From: a bacterium
GTDB lineage: Bacteria; UBP6; UBA1177
Length of the DNA: 45,194 nt
Assembly: GCA_017961325.1 (NCBI GenBank)
Contig: JAGCXM010000025.1
Location: 1-45,194, forward strand
Direction: 5' to 3'
Below the pieces are notes generated by a model. It ran no database searches. It saw nothing but the letters and a program-made list of their open reading frames with translations, and was not told the DNA's origin. Each line of letters starts with the position of its first letter. Position 1 is the stretch's first letter. Below are positions 8,635 to 15,335 of this stretch, in pieces. The translations under genes were made by a program, and so were the position numbers.

Positions 8635-9708
8635 TTAATAGATTTTCGCCTTTTCTTTGCCGTCGACGACTCTGAAGGCGCCTTCCGCAAGCGCAGCGAG
8701 CTCGTCTTCGCCCGGATAAACGAAGAAATCTGCCATCCAGCCGGTGTATTCCTTGAGATCTTCAACGAATTTCTTGAAGTATGCGCATCCGCCGGTAACG
8801 ATGATGCCGTCGATCTTTCCTTTCAGAGCTGCGGCATAGGCACCGATCTCTTTCGCGACCTGATATTCGAAAGCGTCGAAAACTTTAAGAGTTTCGGGAT
8901 CTCCCGCTTTAACGCGGTCTTCGATGTCGCGGAAGTCTTCCGTCCCGATGTATGCCTTGAATCCGCTTTCACGCGAGAAAATGCGGATTACTTCCTCTTT
9001 CGGCATCGAATAGCACATGTTTATGATCCCGATGAGCGGCATAGCGCCTGCCCTGTTCATGCTGAAAGGTCCCATTCCGAGAAGTCCGTCGTTTACGTCT
9101 ACGACTTTGCCCCCTTCGAGTGCAGCGATCGAGATACCGCCGCCCAAGTGAGCTACGACATAGTTCGCTTTGTAGAAATCCTTTCCCTGTTTTTCGGCGA
9201 TCTTTCTTGCGACCGCCTTGATATTGAGTGCGTGAACGCGGCAGATCCTCGTGATTCCCGGAAGTCCGCTGAGACGCGCCTTGTCCAACATGTTGTCGGT
9301 CGTTACAGGGTCAACGATGTAACTTTCCTTGAGGCCGAAATCCTTTGCCAGTCTGTCTGCGATTATTCCGCCGAGATTCGATGCGTGGTTTGCAAATCTG
9401 CAGCTGTTGAGGTCATCCAGAAGCGCCTGATTGACAAGGTATGTGCCGCCTTCGAGCGGTTTTACCGGGCCGCCTCTGCCGACAGATGCAACGACCTGAA
9501 AGCCTTTTTCAGCGACGACTTTGTCAACGGCTTTTTTTATCATCGAATACCTGAAATCGAACTGCTCCGAAACGAGTTTGAACTTCGCGAGCTCCTCCTG
9601 CGGATGCCTTACCGTCTCTTCATAAAGCGAACCTTCGCGGCTGAAAACGGCGAATTTCGTTGAAGTTGAACCTGGATTAACTACGATTGCGACTTCTGTT
9701 TTTGTCAT
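8635..9708 (-). CDS. buk: Butyrate kinase
   Basis: 357 residues of the acetate/butyrate kinase (ASKHA) family, with the phosphate loop VNPGSTSTKFAVF near the start. Further family segments are VGRGGPVKPLEGGTY, NLGGIIADRLA, VDPVTTDNM, VAHLGGGISIAAL and IIVTGGCAYF. The length and the butyrate-type segments separate it from acetate kinase (about 400 residues). It converts butyryl phosphate and ADP to butyrate and ATP, the energy-yielding last step of butyrate fermentation. Branched acyl phosphates may also be used. Its usual partner ptb lies about 6 kb upstream on the same strand, not adjacent. It has a GGAGGAG ribosome site and its own promoter at 9742-9769. Confidence 0.95.
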   Translation of the reverse strand: MTKTEVAIVVNPGSTSTKFAVFSREGSLYEETVRHPQEELAKFKLVSEQFDFRYSMIKKAVDKVVAEKGFQVVASVGRGGPVKPLEGGTYLVNQALLDDLNSCRFANHASNLGGIIADRLAKDFGLKESYIVDPVTTDNMLDKARLSGLPGITRICRVHALNIKAVARKIAEKQGKDFYKANYVVAHLGGGISIAALEGGKVVDVNDGLLGMGPFSMNRAGAMPLIGIINMCYSMPKEEVIRIFSRESGFKAYIGTEDFRDIEDRVKAGDPETLKVFDAFEYQVAKEIGAYAAALKGKIDGIIVTGGCAYFKKFVEDLKEYTGWMADFFVYPGEDELAALAEGAFRVVDGKEKAKIY

Positions 9709-9741
9709 TTTTCTCTCCTCCTTCTCAAGTCAAACCGGCGC

Positions 9742-9769
9742 ATTATATTGAAAAACGGACTAAAAACAA
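9742..9769 (-). promoter_or_regulatory. Sigma-70-type promoter of buk
   Basis: On the minus strand, TTGTTT (9764-9769), a 16-base spacer and a perfect TATAAT (9742-9747), about 35 bases upstream of the buk start. Transcription should begin near 9735. Confidence 0.65.
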
Positions 9770-9814
9770 GGCGCTGAGAGTCAGTTTGTTTTGCCGGAAC
9801 GCAGACATAGACTG

Positions 9815-10906
9815 TCATCTTACACACTTGACATAAAGAATGCCGCTTTTATAGCGAAGGGTAAAATACGAAGAATCACCGTATTTAAAATCCACACAAA
9901 AAGCATAATTGTCATAATAACCGGGACCGCAGTTTTCGTCTTCATCGGCGCAAAGCGCTGGAGAGAACATCAGATCCGTTGTGGAACTCCAGAATATTTC
10001 GGGGATCATATCCGGAAAAGAAGACACGGGTTCAGTTTTGTCGTAATCAATTAATGAAAGAAGCTCGTTTCTGTTTGGAAGCCGCCAGTCGCAATATCCT
10101 GCATATTCAAGATTTTCGCAGTAGTCCAGAGCCTCTTTCCATGTCAGCATCGTATGGCTTTTCTGCCATATCAGATTGGAATTTTTATCGGTAACGATTT
10201 CGTCACCGTTTTTAACCGAAGGTGTAAAATTTGAAGCAGCATATATCGGTTCACCCCTGACACAGCGGACGGCTTCATGATTGCCCTCATATATCGCATC
10301 CGTATATCCGCTCCAAAAGTAGACTACCCATGCATTGATCGGTTCACTTCCTGAAGCCCTTCTCTTTTTTTGAGAACTCCAAAAAAAAGTTTTCGGAGTG
10401 TTCGGAAAGTAAGTTTCGTCTATATTCTGGCAGTTTGATTCAAAACAGCGCAGATCAATCAAAGAGACAAGTTCATGCATTGACGGCACCCGCCAGTCGT
10501 TAAAACCGCCGTATTCAAGATTTTCACAGTAGTCCAGAGCCTCTTCGTAGGTATATGTGCCGGAAATTTCCTGCTGCCATTCAAGTCCGGTGACTTCATC
10601 TTTCACAACGATTCCGTTTGTGTCATCTCCGCTTTTGGAATAACTATGCTCACGACAAGCACCTAGTTCGGCATAATAAGCATCCTGACCGAAAATCTCT
10701 TCTCCTTCAGCCGGACATTCAATCTCGAACTCTCCCGGTATTCCTATTGCAGATTCAGGTCTAAAATCAGTGTCGCTGTAGCATGATTTCTGCCCTGTAC
10801 ATAGAACTTTAGAGGCTTCTTTTCTGTCGCTTTCTTCTTTTGATGAACACGATACAAAGAATGCAAATCCCAAAAACACCAGAAATAAACTCAAATGTTT
10901 CCGCAT
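9815..10906 (-). CDS. Lipoprotein with two Lcl (DUF1566) domains
   Basis: 363 residues. Residues 1-20 are a lipoprotein signal peptide ending in the lipobox FVSC. Two repeats of the Lcl C-terminal/DUF1566 fold follow. The first has VTGLEWQQE, EEALDYCENLEYGGFNDWR and VPSMHELVSLID. The second has SNLIWQKS, KEALDYCENLEYAGYCDWR and LPNRNELLSLIDY. Each ends in a FWSS/IFWSST strand. DUF1566 is common in secreted proteins of Gram-negative bacteria and relates to fold families used for surface adhesion; a specific role is not known. It has a GGAGG site and starts 62 bases after the preceding gene's stop. Confidence 0.85.
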   Translation of the reverse strand: MRKHLSLFLVFLGFAFFVSCSSKEESDRKEASKVLCTGQKSCYSDTDFRPESAIGIPGEFEIECPAEGEEIFGQDAYYAELGACREHSYSKSGDDTNGIVVKDEVTGLEWQQEISGTYTYEEALDYCENLEYGGFNDWRVPSMHELVSLIDLRCFESNCQNIDETYFPNTPKTFFWSSQKKRRASGSEPINAWVVYFWSGYTDAIYEGNHEAVRCVRGEPIYAASNFTPSVKNGDEIVTDKNSNLIWQKSHTMLTWKEALDYCENLEYAGYCDWRLPNRNELLSLIDYDKTEPVSSFPDMIPEIFWSSTTDLMFSPALCADEDENCGPGYYDNYAFCVDFKYGDSSYFTLRYKSGILYVKCVR

Positions 10907-10968
10907 ATTAGCCTCCGTTTCGGCAAATGAACGAATTATGATAAGGAAAAAGAGGAAAAAAGAAACTT

Positions 10969-11835
10969 TTAAATGAACAGCATCGAACAGCCGTCGGATT
11001 TGCTTTCTTCTTTGTTTTCGCTGTCAGCAGTGTCTTCTTTAGGTGCACCGTCGGTCGGAGCTTCAGTATTTGCAGCATCTGCCGCGCCGTCTTCAAGGTC
11101 AGTACCGCCTTCTTCCTCAGAATCATCACCGCCTGAATGAGCATAGAGACCGCACGGGTCGCAGCATTCTTTATTTTCGCAGCTTTCGGCAGCTTCGAGG
11201 CACTCTGCATAGCCTTTGTAGTCTTCCTCTCTAAGTGTATCTTTGTAGCAGCACATCGTGATTACCTGCGCCATAGCATCCTCTCCTGACGGAATATCAA
11301 GAACAGCTTCGAGCTCTTCATCCGTAATAGGTTCAAAGCAGGTGTTCGTGAAAAGTTTTGCGTATGAAACGCAGGTGTTGAGGATTTCTTCATCTGTACA
11401 TACAATTCTCGGTGTCGCAAGTTCAGTTCCGCATTCTTCGACAAGCGTGCTGTCACAGACTCCGTTTTCAAAAGTTTTTTGGCCGCTTCTCGGATAGTCA
11501 AAACCGTAGCACCAGCATTCGTAATCCCCGTTCTGTTCCAAAATACATTCTCCGGCTTCGTTTTCACATCTGAATCCGGCACCTTTGCAGACATTTTCAA
11601 GTTCCGCCCTGCACTCTTCTTCTGTCGGCAGAGTAAAATTCAAATTTCCATCAGCATTAGCTGCGTCTTCACCGCTTGTACTGCCGTCGCGGCAGACACA
11701 TTCCAGACTGAATGACTCGTCAGAAAGCGTGTAGGTGCATTGTCCGAGTTCAGATTCACATGAAACACTTTCGTTTTCCGCAAAAAGAGTGGTCGCAAAC
11801 ACAAGCATCGCAACAAGAATCAATGATTTTTTCAT
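10969..11835 (-). CDS. Secreted Cys-rich protein with acidic linker and GCSMLFI C-terminus
   Basis: 288 residues. Residues 1-19 form a signal peptide (MKKSLILVAMLVFATTLFAE) without a lipobox. A Cys-rich body follows, with many paired cysteines (CECVC, CWCYGF, CCDPCG). An acidic low-complexity stretch of about 50 residues (SEEEGGTDLEDGAADAANTE) then leads to a final SDGCSMLFI. The start at 11835 is set by GGAGG just upstream of MKKS. I do not recognise the body; the cysteines suggest disulfides and a periplasmic or surface location. The short tail recurs in relics at 12002, 12864 and 15336, and a relative (GCSATIL) ends the metallophosphoesterase at 32626. Its upstream region is leader repeat copy 1. 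Confidence 0.75.
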   Translation of the reverse strand: MKKSLILVAMLVFATTLFAENESVSCESELGQCTYTLSDESFSLECVCRDGSTSGEDAANADGNLNFTLPTEEECRAELENVCKGAGFRCENEAGECILEQNGDYECWCYGFDYPRSGQKTFENGVCDSTLVEECGTELATPRIVCTDEEILNTCVSYAKLFTNTCFEPITDEELEAVLDIPSGEDAMAQVITMCCYKDTLREEDYKGYAECLEAAESCENKECCDPCGLYAHSGGDDSEEEGGTDLEDGAADAANTEAPTDGAPKEDTADSENKEESKSDGCSMLFI

Positions 11836-11840
11836 CTCGT

Positions 11841-11981
11841 CCTCCATAAAGTTAAAAAAACTAACTCGACATATATTTAGTACCACAAAATCCAATTTTT
11901 ATTGAGAAAAAATCACCCTCCATTAAAATTTTTGCAACTATTTGATTTTATTAAGAAATTATTTGTACAAATTTTTGTGGT
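11841..11981 (-). repeat. Leader repeat, copy 1 (upstream of the 288-residue secreted protein)
   Basis: About 140 bases shared with 14492-14625 and 15459-15595. Common blocks (plus strand) are aagttaaaaaa, atatttagtaccacaa, tttttattga and tttgattttattaagaaat. Transcription of the downstream gene probably starts here. The -10 element seen in copies 2 and 3 is poorly kept in this copy (TTGCAA, 16 bases, TGATTT). Confidence 0.7.
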
Positions 11982-12001
11982 TTTGGGGACAGTGAAGCGA
12001 A

Positions 12002-12032
12002 ACTTTTAGATAAACAGCATCGAACAGCCGTC
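12002..12032 (-). pseudogene. Relic C-terminal tail (DGCSMLFI-stop)
   Basis: On the minus strand it reads in frame DGCSMLFI then TAA, at 12008-12031. It matches the end of the secreted protein gene at 10969 nearly base for base, including about 8 bases after the stop (AAAGTTTC). No gene now runs into it: the PBECR4 gene stops one base before, in another frame. It is the left-over 3' end of a lost paralogue. Confidence 0.65.
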
Positions 12033-12611
12033 CTATCCCTTAAAATTCTTATGCCGAAATAGGATTTCTTCAGTGTTAGCGGATTTATTGATTTTCTTTT
12101 TAAAAAGCAGAGTCCATTTTTCCTGACCTACGGAATAATCTCTTTTCTCTTTCGGGAAGAATGAACGGCAGAAAAAATTATTATCCTGATTTTCAGCAAG
12201 AAAAATATAAACTGTCTGTTTCTCAGAGGTGTTTTCAAGCAGATAATCAGCATCTATCAAAGAAAAATTGTTGTTTTGCTTATTGTATTTGAAGATTGTC
12301 TTATTGCTGTCCAACAAAGCCTGCAAAGAGGGCAATGCAGCAAGTCTCCGTTCTATGCTTTTATAAAACAGCGATTTTTGAATATCTTCTATTGTTATGC
12401 TCCGATTTATAATTTCATTAAAGATTATTCTGTCATCCTGCTTCAAAAATACAAGGTCTGGGAGATGCTGCAAGTCTGCAAGATGAGGAAAATGTCTCTC
12501 TTGAAAAATCAGATGAATTGTTGCTTCGACATTCTTTTTTCCAAGAACAAAAACATACTCTGTATCAAGCAGTTCTTTAAAAAGAGAGGCGGCTTTATAT
12601 AAAACATCCAC
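12033..12611 (-). CDS. Predicted PBECR4-family nuclease, stand-alone; toxin candidate
   Basis: 192 residues from a GTG start with GGAG 6 bases upstream. A longer frame from the ATG at 12650 would begin inside a terminator hairpin and is unlikely. The sequence fits the PBECR4 family (phage-Barnase-EndoU-ColicinE5/D-RelE-like nuclease 4): a conserved RHFPHLADLQHLPDLVF segment, then SITIEDIQKSLFYKSIERRL, NFSLIDADYLL, KQTVYIFLAE and FFCRSFFPKE. Family members are predicted RNases found in phage polyvalent proteins and as free small proteins. The gene is visibly more AT-rich than its neighbours, a sign of transfer. A promoter, a structured RNA and a terminator lie directly upstream. Family assignment is from memory of the conserved pattern; activity is inferred. 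Confidence 0.7.
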   Translation of the reverse strand: MDVLYKAASLFKELLDTEYVFVLGKKNVEATIHLIFQERHFPHLADLQHLPDLVFLKQDDRIIFNEIINRSITIEDIQKSLFYKSIERRLAALPSLQALLDSNKTIFKYNKQNNNFSLIDADYLLENTSEKQTVYIFLAENQDNNFFCRSFFPKEKRDYSVGQEKWTLLFKKKINKSANTEEILFRHKNFKG

Positions 12612-12621
12612 TTTTGACTCC

Positions 12622-12652
12622 AAAAAAAAATGCTTGCAGGAAGCAAGCATTT
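12622..12652 (-). terminator. Intrinsic terminator between the RNA and the nuclease gene
   Basis: On the minus strand, stem GCTTGC/GCAAGC extended by A-T pairs to about 10 bp, a 5-base loop (TTCCT) and a run of nine T. The plus strand has no T run after the stem, so it works for the minus strand. The nuclease GTG lies 11 bases beyond the T run. Confidence 0.8.
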
Positions 12653-12771
12653 AATGACATTTTAGTTGCTGGCTTGTGGCTGAATGCCGAACCCGTCGAG
12701 AGCTCCTCAAAGAACTGGATGCCAGCCCAGAACCTTGGATCAACGCAAAGCAAGCACACGAGTTACTTGCG
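12622..12771 (-). ncRNA. Predicted structured RNA of about 150 nt (antitoxin RNA or attenuator candidate)
   Basis: A strong promoter (12778-12805) and an intrinsic terminator enclose about 150 bases with no plausible gene on the minus strand. The RNA can form a 5' hairpin (GCAAG with CTTGC), a CTGG/CCAG hairpin and a GGCTGG/CCAGCC-type long-range pairing. The 5' GCTTGC could also pair with the 3' arm of the terminator (GCAAGC), which would give an anti-terminator. Two partial repeats start ATCCAAGGTTCT and ATCCAGTTCT. The size resembles 6S RNA, but I cannot place the conserved 6S parts. Its position directly ahead of a nuclease gene favours a regulatory or antitoxin role. Confidence 0.5.
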
Positions 12772-12777
12772 ACATTT

Positions 12778-12805
12778 ATTCTATTCAACTTTTCTTTATT
12801 GTCAA
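12778..12805 (-). promoter_or_regulatory. Strong sigma-70-type promoter of the structured RNA
   Basis: Minus strand: consensus TTGACA (12800-12805), 16-base spacer, TAGAAT (12778-12783). This is the best -35 match seen in the window. The expected start is near 12771. Confidence 0.75.
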
Positions 12806-12863
12806 GACTAAAAATAAAAAATTTTAATTCGAGTAAAACAAATTCGTTTTAAATAAACATTTC

Positions 12864-12947
12864 TTAGACAAACAGCGTAGAACAGCCGTGAGCACTTGTT
12901 GCAGAATCTGCAACAGTTCGATTTTTGTCAAGTTCCACTTCATCAAA
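12864..12947 (-). pseudogene. Relic C-terminal tail (HGCSTLFV-stop)
   Basis: About 27 in-frame codons on the minus strand, reading FDEVELDKNRTVADSATSA, then HGCSTLFV and TAA. The frame overlaps the stop of the acyltransferase gene in a different phase and has no start of its own. It is the end of another paralogue of the GCSxLFI family, cut off when the acyltransferase took its place. Confidence 0.55.
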
Positions 12948-13962
12948 CCTTATCTTTGCATGTCACGATCTTATAGATTTTCAGCATCAGTTTTTCATAT
13001 AACGCCGAAAATCTGTCTTTCCCGAAAATATAGACCGTCAAGCCTGCAAAAACAGCACCGCCGATGAAGGTGAAATAGAGGTTTTTATAAACTTCAAAGC
13101 GGTGGAACAGAAGCGATTTCAACAAAAAGAACTGCATTATGTAGGGAATCATTGAATTTCTTCCGATTTCAGAAGCGAAGAATCTTTTCTGCGGAGTCAG
13201 AACAAGAAGTGCTGCTATACACATAAAAGCCCATGCAAGATTTATAAATCTATAGAGCATCCCTTCTTCCCAAGCCATTTTGAGAGCTTTGTAGCTGTAG
13301 GAATTCAGATACAAGCCGTAGTGCAGCTTCACTTCCGACACATAAACAAGGGCTCCGGCCAGAACAAGAACCGATAAAACCGCATAAACCGGAAAAAATC
13401 TGCCGCTTTTTATTTTTTCAACGAATCCTCTTTCCTTGAAAATGTTTCCAAGCACGAAAAACGGAAACAGAACCAGCGTTCTTGAAATCGAAAGCGGATA
13501 GCCTATCGAGCTGACCATGCCGGCGACAAGCGCAACAACCACACTGATTACCAAAAGGAAACGTATTTTATAAAGCAGTTGAAACGATATTCTCCAAAAC
13601 GCGAGACTTAGCAGATACCACAGGATCCAGTACGGAGCCAGATCCAAAGTTTTGCCTGAAAATTCATGGAAAACAACCCAATGGAAAATCTCGAAGACCA
13701 ACTGGAAAAAGAAAAGCGGAACTATTTGATTTAAAAGCACTTTTTCAAAGATTTTCCCGTCGCCTTTCCGCGCGAAATAGCCTGAAACAAAAACAAATCC
13801 CGGCATGTGGAACAGGTAGATGAACTGCCACGCAACTCTTGTCGGTTCACTTGCATAGATGCTCTGAAAATTTTCAATGAAATGACCGTAGACAACCAGA
13901 AAAATCAAAAAACATTTCAGATTGTCGAACAGGCTGTTTCGCTTTTCCATAGGGTTTTCCAA
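12943..13962 (-). CDS. Membrane acyltransferase, acyltransferase-3/OafA type
   Basis: 339 residues with about 10 membrane helices. The N-terminal motif NLKCFLIFLVVYGHF carries the His typical of acyltransferase-3 proteins, which move acetyl or succinyl groups from the cytoplasm onto surface sugars. Related segments are FVFVSGYF, LWYLLSLAFWRI and SMIPYIMQFFLL. The first codon is TTG at 13962, with GGAGA 8 bases upstream; an ATG four codons later (13950) lacks a close ribosome site. It lies between the small lipoprotein gene and a tail relic, so it looks like an inserted cassette. The glycan acceptor is unknown. Confidence 0.8.
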   Translation of the reverse strand: MENPMEKRNSLFDNLKCFLIFLVVYGHFIENFQSIYASEPTRVAWQFIYLFHMPGFVFVSGYFARKGDGKIFEKVLLNQIVPLFFFQLVFEIFHWVVFHEFSGKTLDLAPYWILWYLLSLAFWRISFQLLYKIRFLLVISVVVALVAGMVSSIGYPLSISRTLVLFPFFVLGNIFKERGFVEKIKSGRFFPVYAVLSVLVLAGALVYVSEVKLHYGLYLNSYSYKALKMAWEEGMLYRFINLAWAFMCIAALLVLTPQKRFFASEIGRNSMIPYIMQFFLLKSLLFHRFEVYKNLYFTFIGGAVFAGLTVYIFGKDRFSALYEKLMLKIYKIVTCKDKV

Positions 13963-13988
13963 GATGATTTCTCCGAGAAGACCTGTCT

Positions 13989-14001
13989 TGACACAGTGTC
14001 A
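13989..14001. promoter_or_regulatory. 13-bp perfect palindrome, operator candidate
   Basis: TGACACAGTGTCA reads the same on both strands around its central base, between the small lipoprotein gene and the acyltransferase start. On the plus strand it is followed by AGG and TTTTT, so a weak plus-strand terminator is the alternative. The half-site TGACAC recurs upstream of the genes at 1-168 and 43178-44020. Confidence 0.4.
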
Positions 14002-14006
14002 GGTTT

Positions 14007-14486
14007 TTAGAACTCGAATGTCACTTCGTAATTATGTTCTTTGTAGGAAACTTTTATTCCTTTGATCGTGGTGATCTCTTCTTCCGATTTTCCTTCGTAA
14101 ACCATCGGCATGACGTGGCAGCATCCGGCACATTTGGCGGTAGCATCAGGATCTTTGTCATGCTGCTTAATCGTTACTTCGAGAATGTTGTTTTTTACAC
14201 CGCCTGTTTCATAGCCGAATTCCCAGTCGTCTCCGCACGGAAAATTGCCATACCACTCGAAATTGAGAACTTTTCCTTCTTTTTTAGTGACTTCAAGATA
14301 GTCGCGGCATGCAGGAGAGGCCTGATTCTCAGGATAGATTTTGTCTTTCATTACAATCGCAGGGTTTTCTGCAGGGTCTTCATAAATGCACTTCCCAAGA
14401 TCAACCGGATCAAAATCCGCACCGTTGCAGCAAGTCAAAAACATGAAAACAACTGAAAGTGCAACCAAAACAAGTAATTTTTTCAT
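14007..14486 (-). CDS. Small lipoprotein of unknown function
   Basis: 159 residues. The start at 14486 has GGAGG 5 bases upstream. MKKLLVLVALSVVFMFLTCC is a signal peptide with probable lipobox LTCC, the second Cys the likelier lipidation site. The mature part (about 140 residues) has a conserved-looking C-terminus, EEITTIKGIKVSYKEHNYEVTFEF, and a CAGCCHV Cys cluster. I do not recognise the family. It is driven by leader repeat copy 2 with a poly-G promoter spacer. A truncated second copy of its 3' end lies at 15336-15460. Confidence 0.7.
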   Translation of the reverse strand: MKKLLVLVALSVVFMFLTCCNGADFDPVDLGKCIYEDPAENPAIVMKDKIYPENQASPACRDYLEVTKKEGKVLNFEWYGNFPCGDDWEFGYETGGVKNNILEVTIKQHDKDPDATAKCAGCCHVMPMVYEGKSEEEITTIKGIKVSYKEHNYEVTFEF

Positions 14487-14491
14487 GACAT

Positions 14492-14625
14492 CCTCCATTA
14501 AGTTAAAAAAAGCAAACTTGTCTTATATTTAGTATCACGAAATCCGATTTTTATTGAAAAAATTTTACCCCCCCCCGAAAAAAATTGACAACCATTTGAT
14601 TTTATTAAGAAATTTTTGCGTGATT
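14492..14625 (-). repeat. Leader repeat, copy 2 (upstream of the small lipoprotein)
   Basis: Same blocks as copies 1 and 3: agttaaaaaaagcaaac, atatttagtatcacga, tttttattgaaaaaattttac and tttgattttattaagaaattttt. It carries the poly-G promoter annotated at 14562-14591. Confidence 0.75.
14562..14591 (-). promoter_or_regulatory. Promoter with nine-G spacer tract, possibly phase variable
   Basis: Minus strand: TTGTCA (14586-14591), an 18-base spacer that includes nine consecutive G (14568-14576), then TAAAAT (14562-14567). The equivalent promoter in copy 3 (15520-15545) has five G and a 14-base spacer. Other promoters here use 16 bases, which seven G would give. Confidence 0.5.
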
Positions 14626-14673
14626 TTTTTTAAAAAGTTTGCCTTAGAAATAACTAATTTCAGGGACAACTGT

Positions 14674-14967
14674 TTAAATTGAATTTTCGGAATAAGGATA
14701 ACTGTCACGGTAAACAGTTTCCGGCGCAATGTCTATTTCGCCGTTATTCCATGTTATGATTCCGTGAAAAAGCGTGGGATTATTGAAAATTTTTTCGTCG
14801 GAAAGCGGCGCGAAAGCCGAGCCTTGCAATTTTGTGGTGTCAAAAAGCCTTTTCTCACCGGTCGAAAATGTCACGATCAGCATTCCGCCTGGCAAAGTTT
14901 TGACATCTGTGATTTTAATATCTTCCTCAAAATTTCCGGCGTAGCAGATTCCGTTTAAAACATACAT
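14674..14967 (-). CDS. DUF2442 domain protein
   Basis: 97 residues matching the small DUF2442 fold: ITDVKTLPGGMLIVTFSTGEKRLFD, then an L-x-G-x-AF-x-PL segment (LQGSAFAPLSDEKIF) and the closing ITWNNGEIDIAPETVYRDS. DUF2442 proteins are often encoded next to DUF4160, as here, and the pair has been suggested to form a toxin-antitoxin or DNA-binding module. It starts 8 bases after its partner's stop with an AGAGG site. No function is proven. Confidence 0.85.
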   Translation of the reverse strand: MYVLNGICYAGNFEEDIKITDVKTLPGGMLIVTFSTGEKRLFDTTKLQGSAFAPLSDEKIFNNPTLFHGIITWNNGEIDIAPETVYRDSYPYSENSI

Positions 14968-14975
14968 CTTAACCT

Positions 14976-15242
14976 CTAATTCATCGGAGGGATTTTATCA
15001 AAATGCTCGCCTTTTACAGCAAGATTCCAAGCCTTATAAGCCTCTTCCTCGTGGAACGCGAGCCAACCGGTAACGATTTTCAGCTGCTTCTGCGGCATAG
15101 AACCTGCCAAAAGTTCGCCGTCAATCGCCACAACAGCTTCATATTCGCCGTAATACACATGAACATGCGGCTTGTTGTGCTGTCCAGTATCATAAAACTG
15201 CAAATATACTATCATTCCAGCGAAACGGCTTAATTCAGGCAT
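14976..15242 (-). CDS. DUF4160 domain protein
   Basis: 88 residues with the full DUF4160 pattern: MPELSRFAGMIVYLQFYDTGQHNKPHVHVYYGEYEAVVAIDGELLAG and WLAFHEEEAYKAWNLA in sequence. The HNKPHVHV His cluster is the family hallmark. GGAG lies 7 bases upstream of the ATG, and a TATAAT box at 15275-15280 (with a weak TCGATT -35 at 16 bases) probably drives it. It forms a two-gene unit with the DUF2442 gene and sits between a tail relic and leader copy 2 as a compact cassette. Confidence 0.85.
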   Translation of the reverse strand: MPELSRFAGMIVYLQFYDTGQHNKPHVHVYYGEYEAVVAIDGELLAGSMPQKQLKIVTGWLAFHEEEAYKAWNLAVKGEHFDKIPPMN

Positions 15243-15274
15243 TGCAATTCTCCATAAAAAAACAAAAACTCTGC

Positions 15275-15302
15275 ATTATATTCAATTTTCGGAAAAAATC
15301 GA
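15275..15302 (-). promoter_or_regulatory. Probable promoter of the DUF4160/DUF2442 pair
   Basis: Minus strand: perfect TATAAT (15275-15280) with a 16-base spacer to a poor -35, TCGATT (15297-15302). Start expected near 15268, about 25 bases ahead of the gene. Confidence 0.45.
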
Positions 15303-15335
15303 GATTCTTAACAGTTTTTGTGCCGCCTTAAACTT

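Noticed and set aside
8614-9663. A 349-codon plus-strand frame opposite butyrate kinase
   Set aside because: Antisense shadow of a well-defined kinase gene.
12622-12771. Identity of the RNA as 6S RNA, SRP RNA or tmRNA
   Set aside because: The size fits 6S, but I could not place its conserved bulge and closing stem. The SRP GGAAG tetraloop and the tmRNA tag frame are absent. Left unnamed; a covariance search would decide.
12614-12811. A 65-codon plus-strand frame across the RNA promoter and RNA
   Set aside because: It has no ribosome site, starts in the poly-A run of the terminator and crosses a strong minus-strand promoter. The structured-RNA reading explains the region better.
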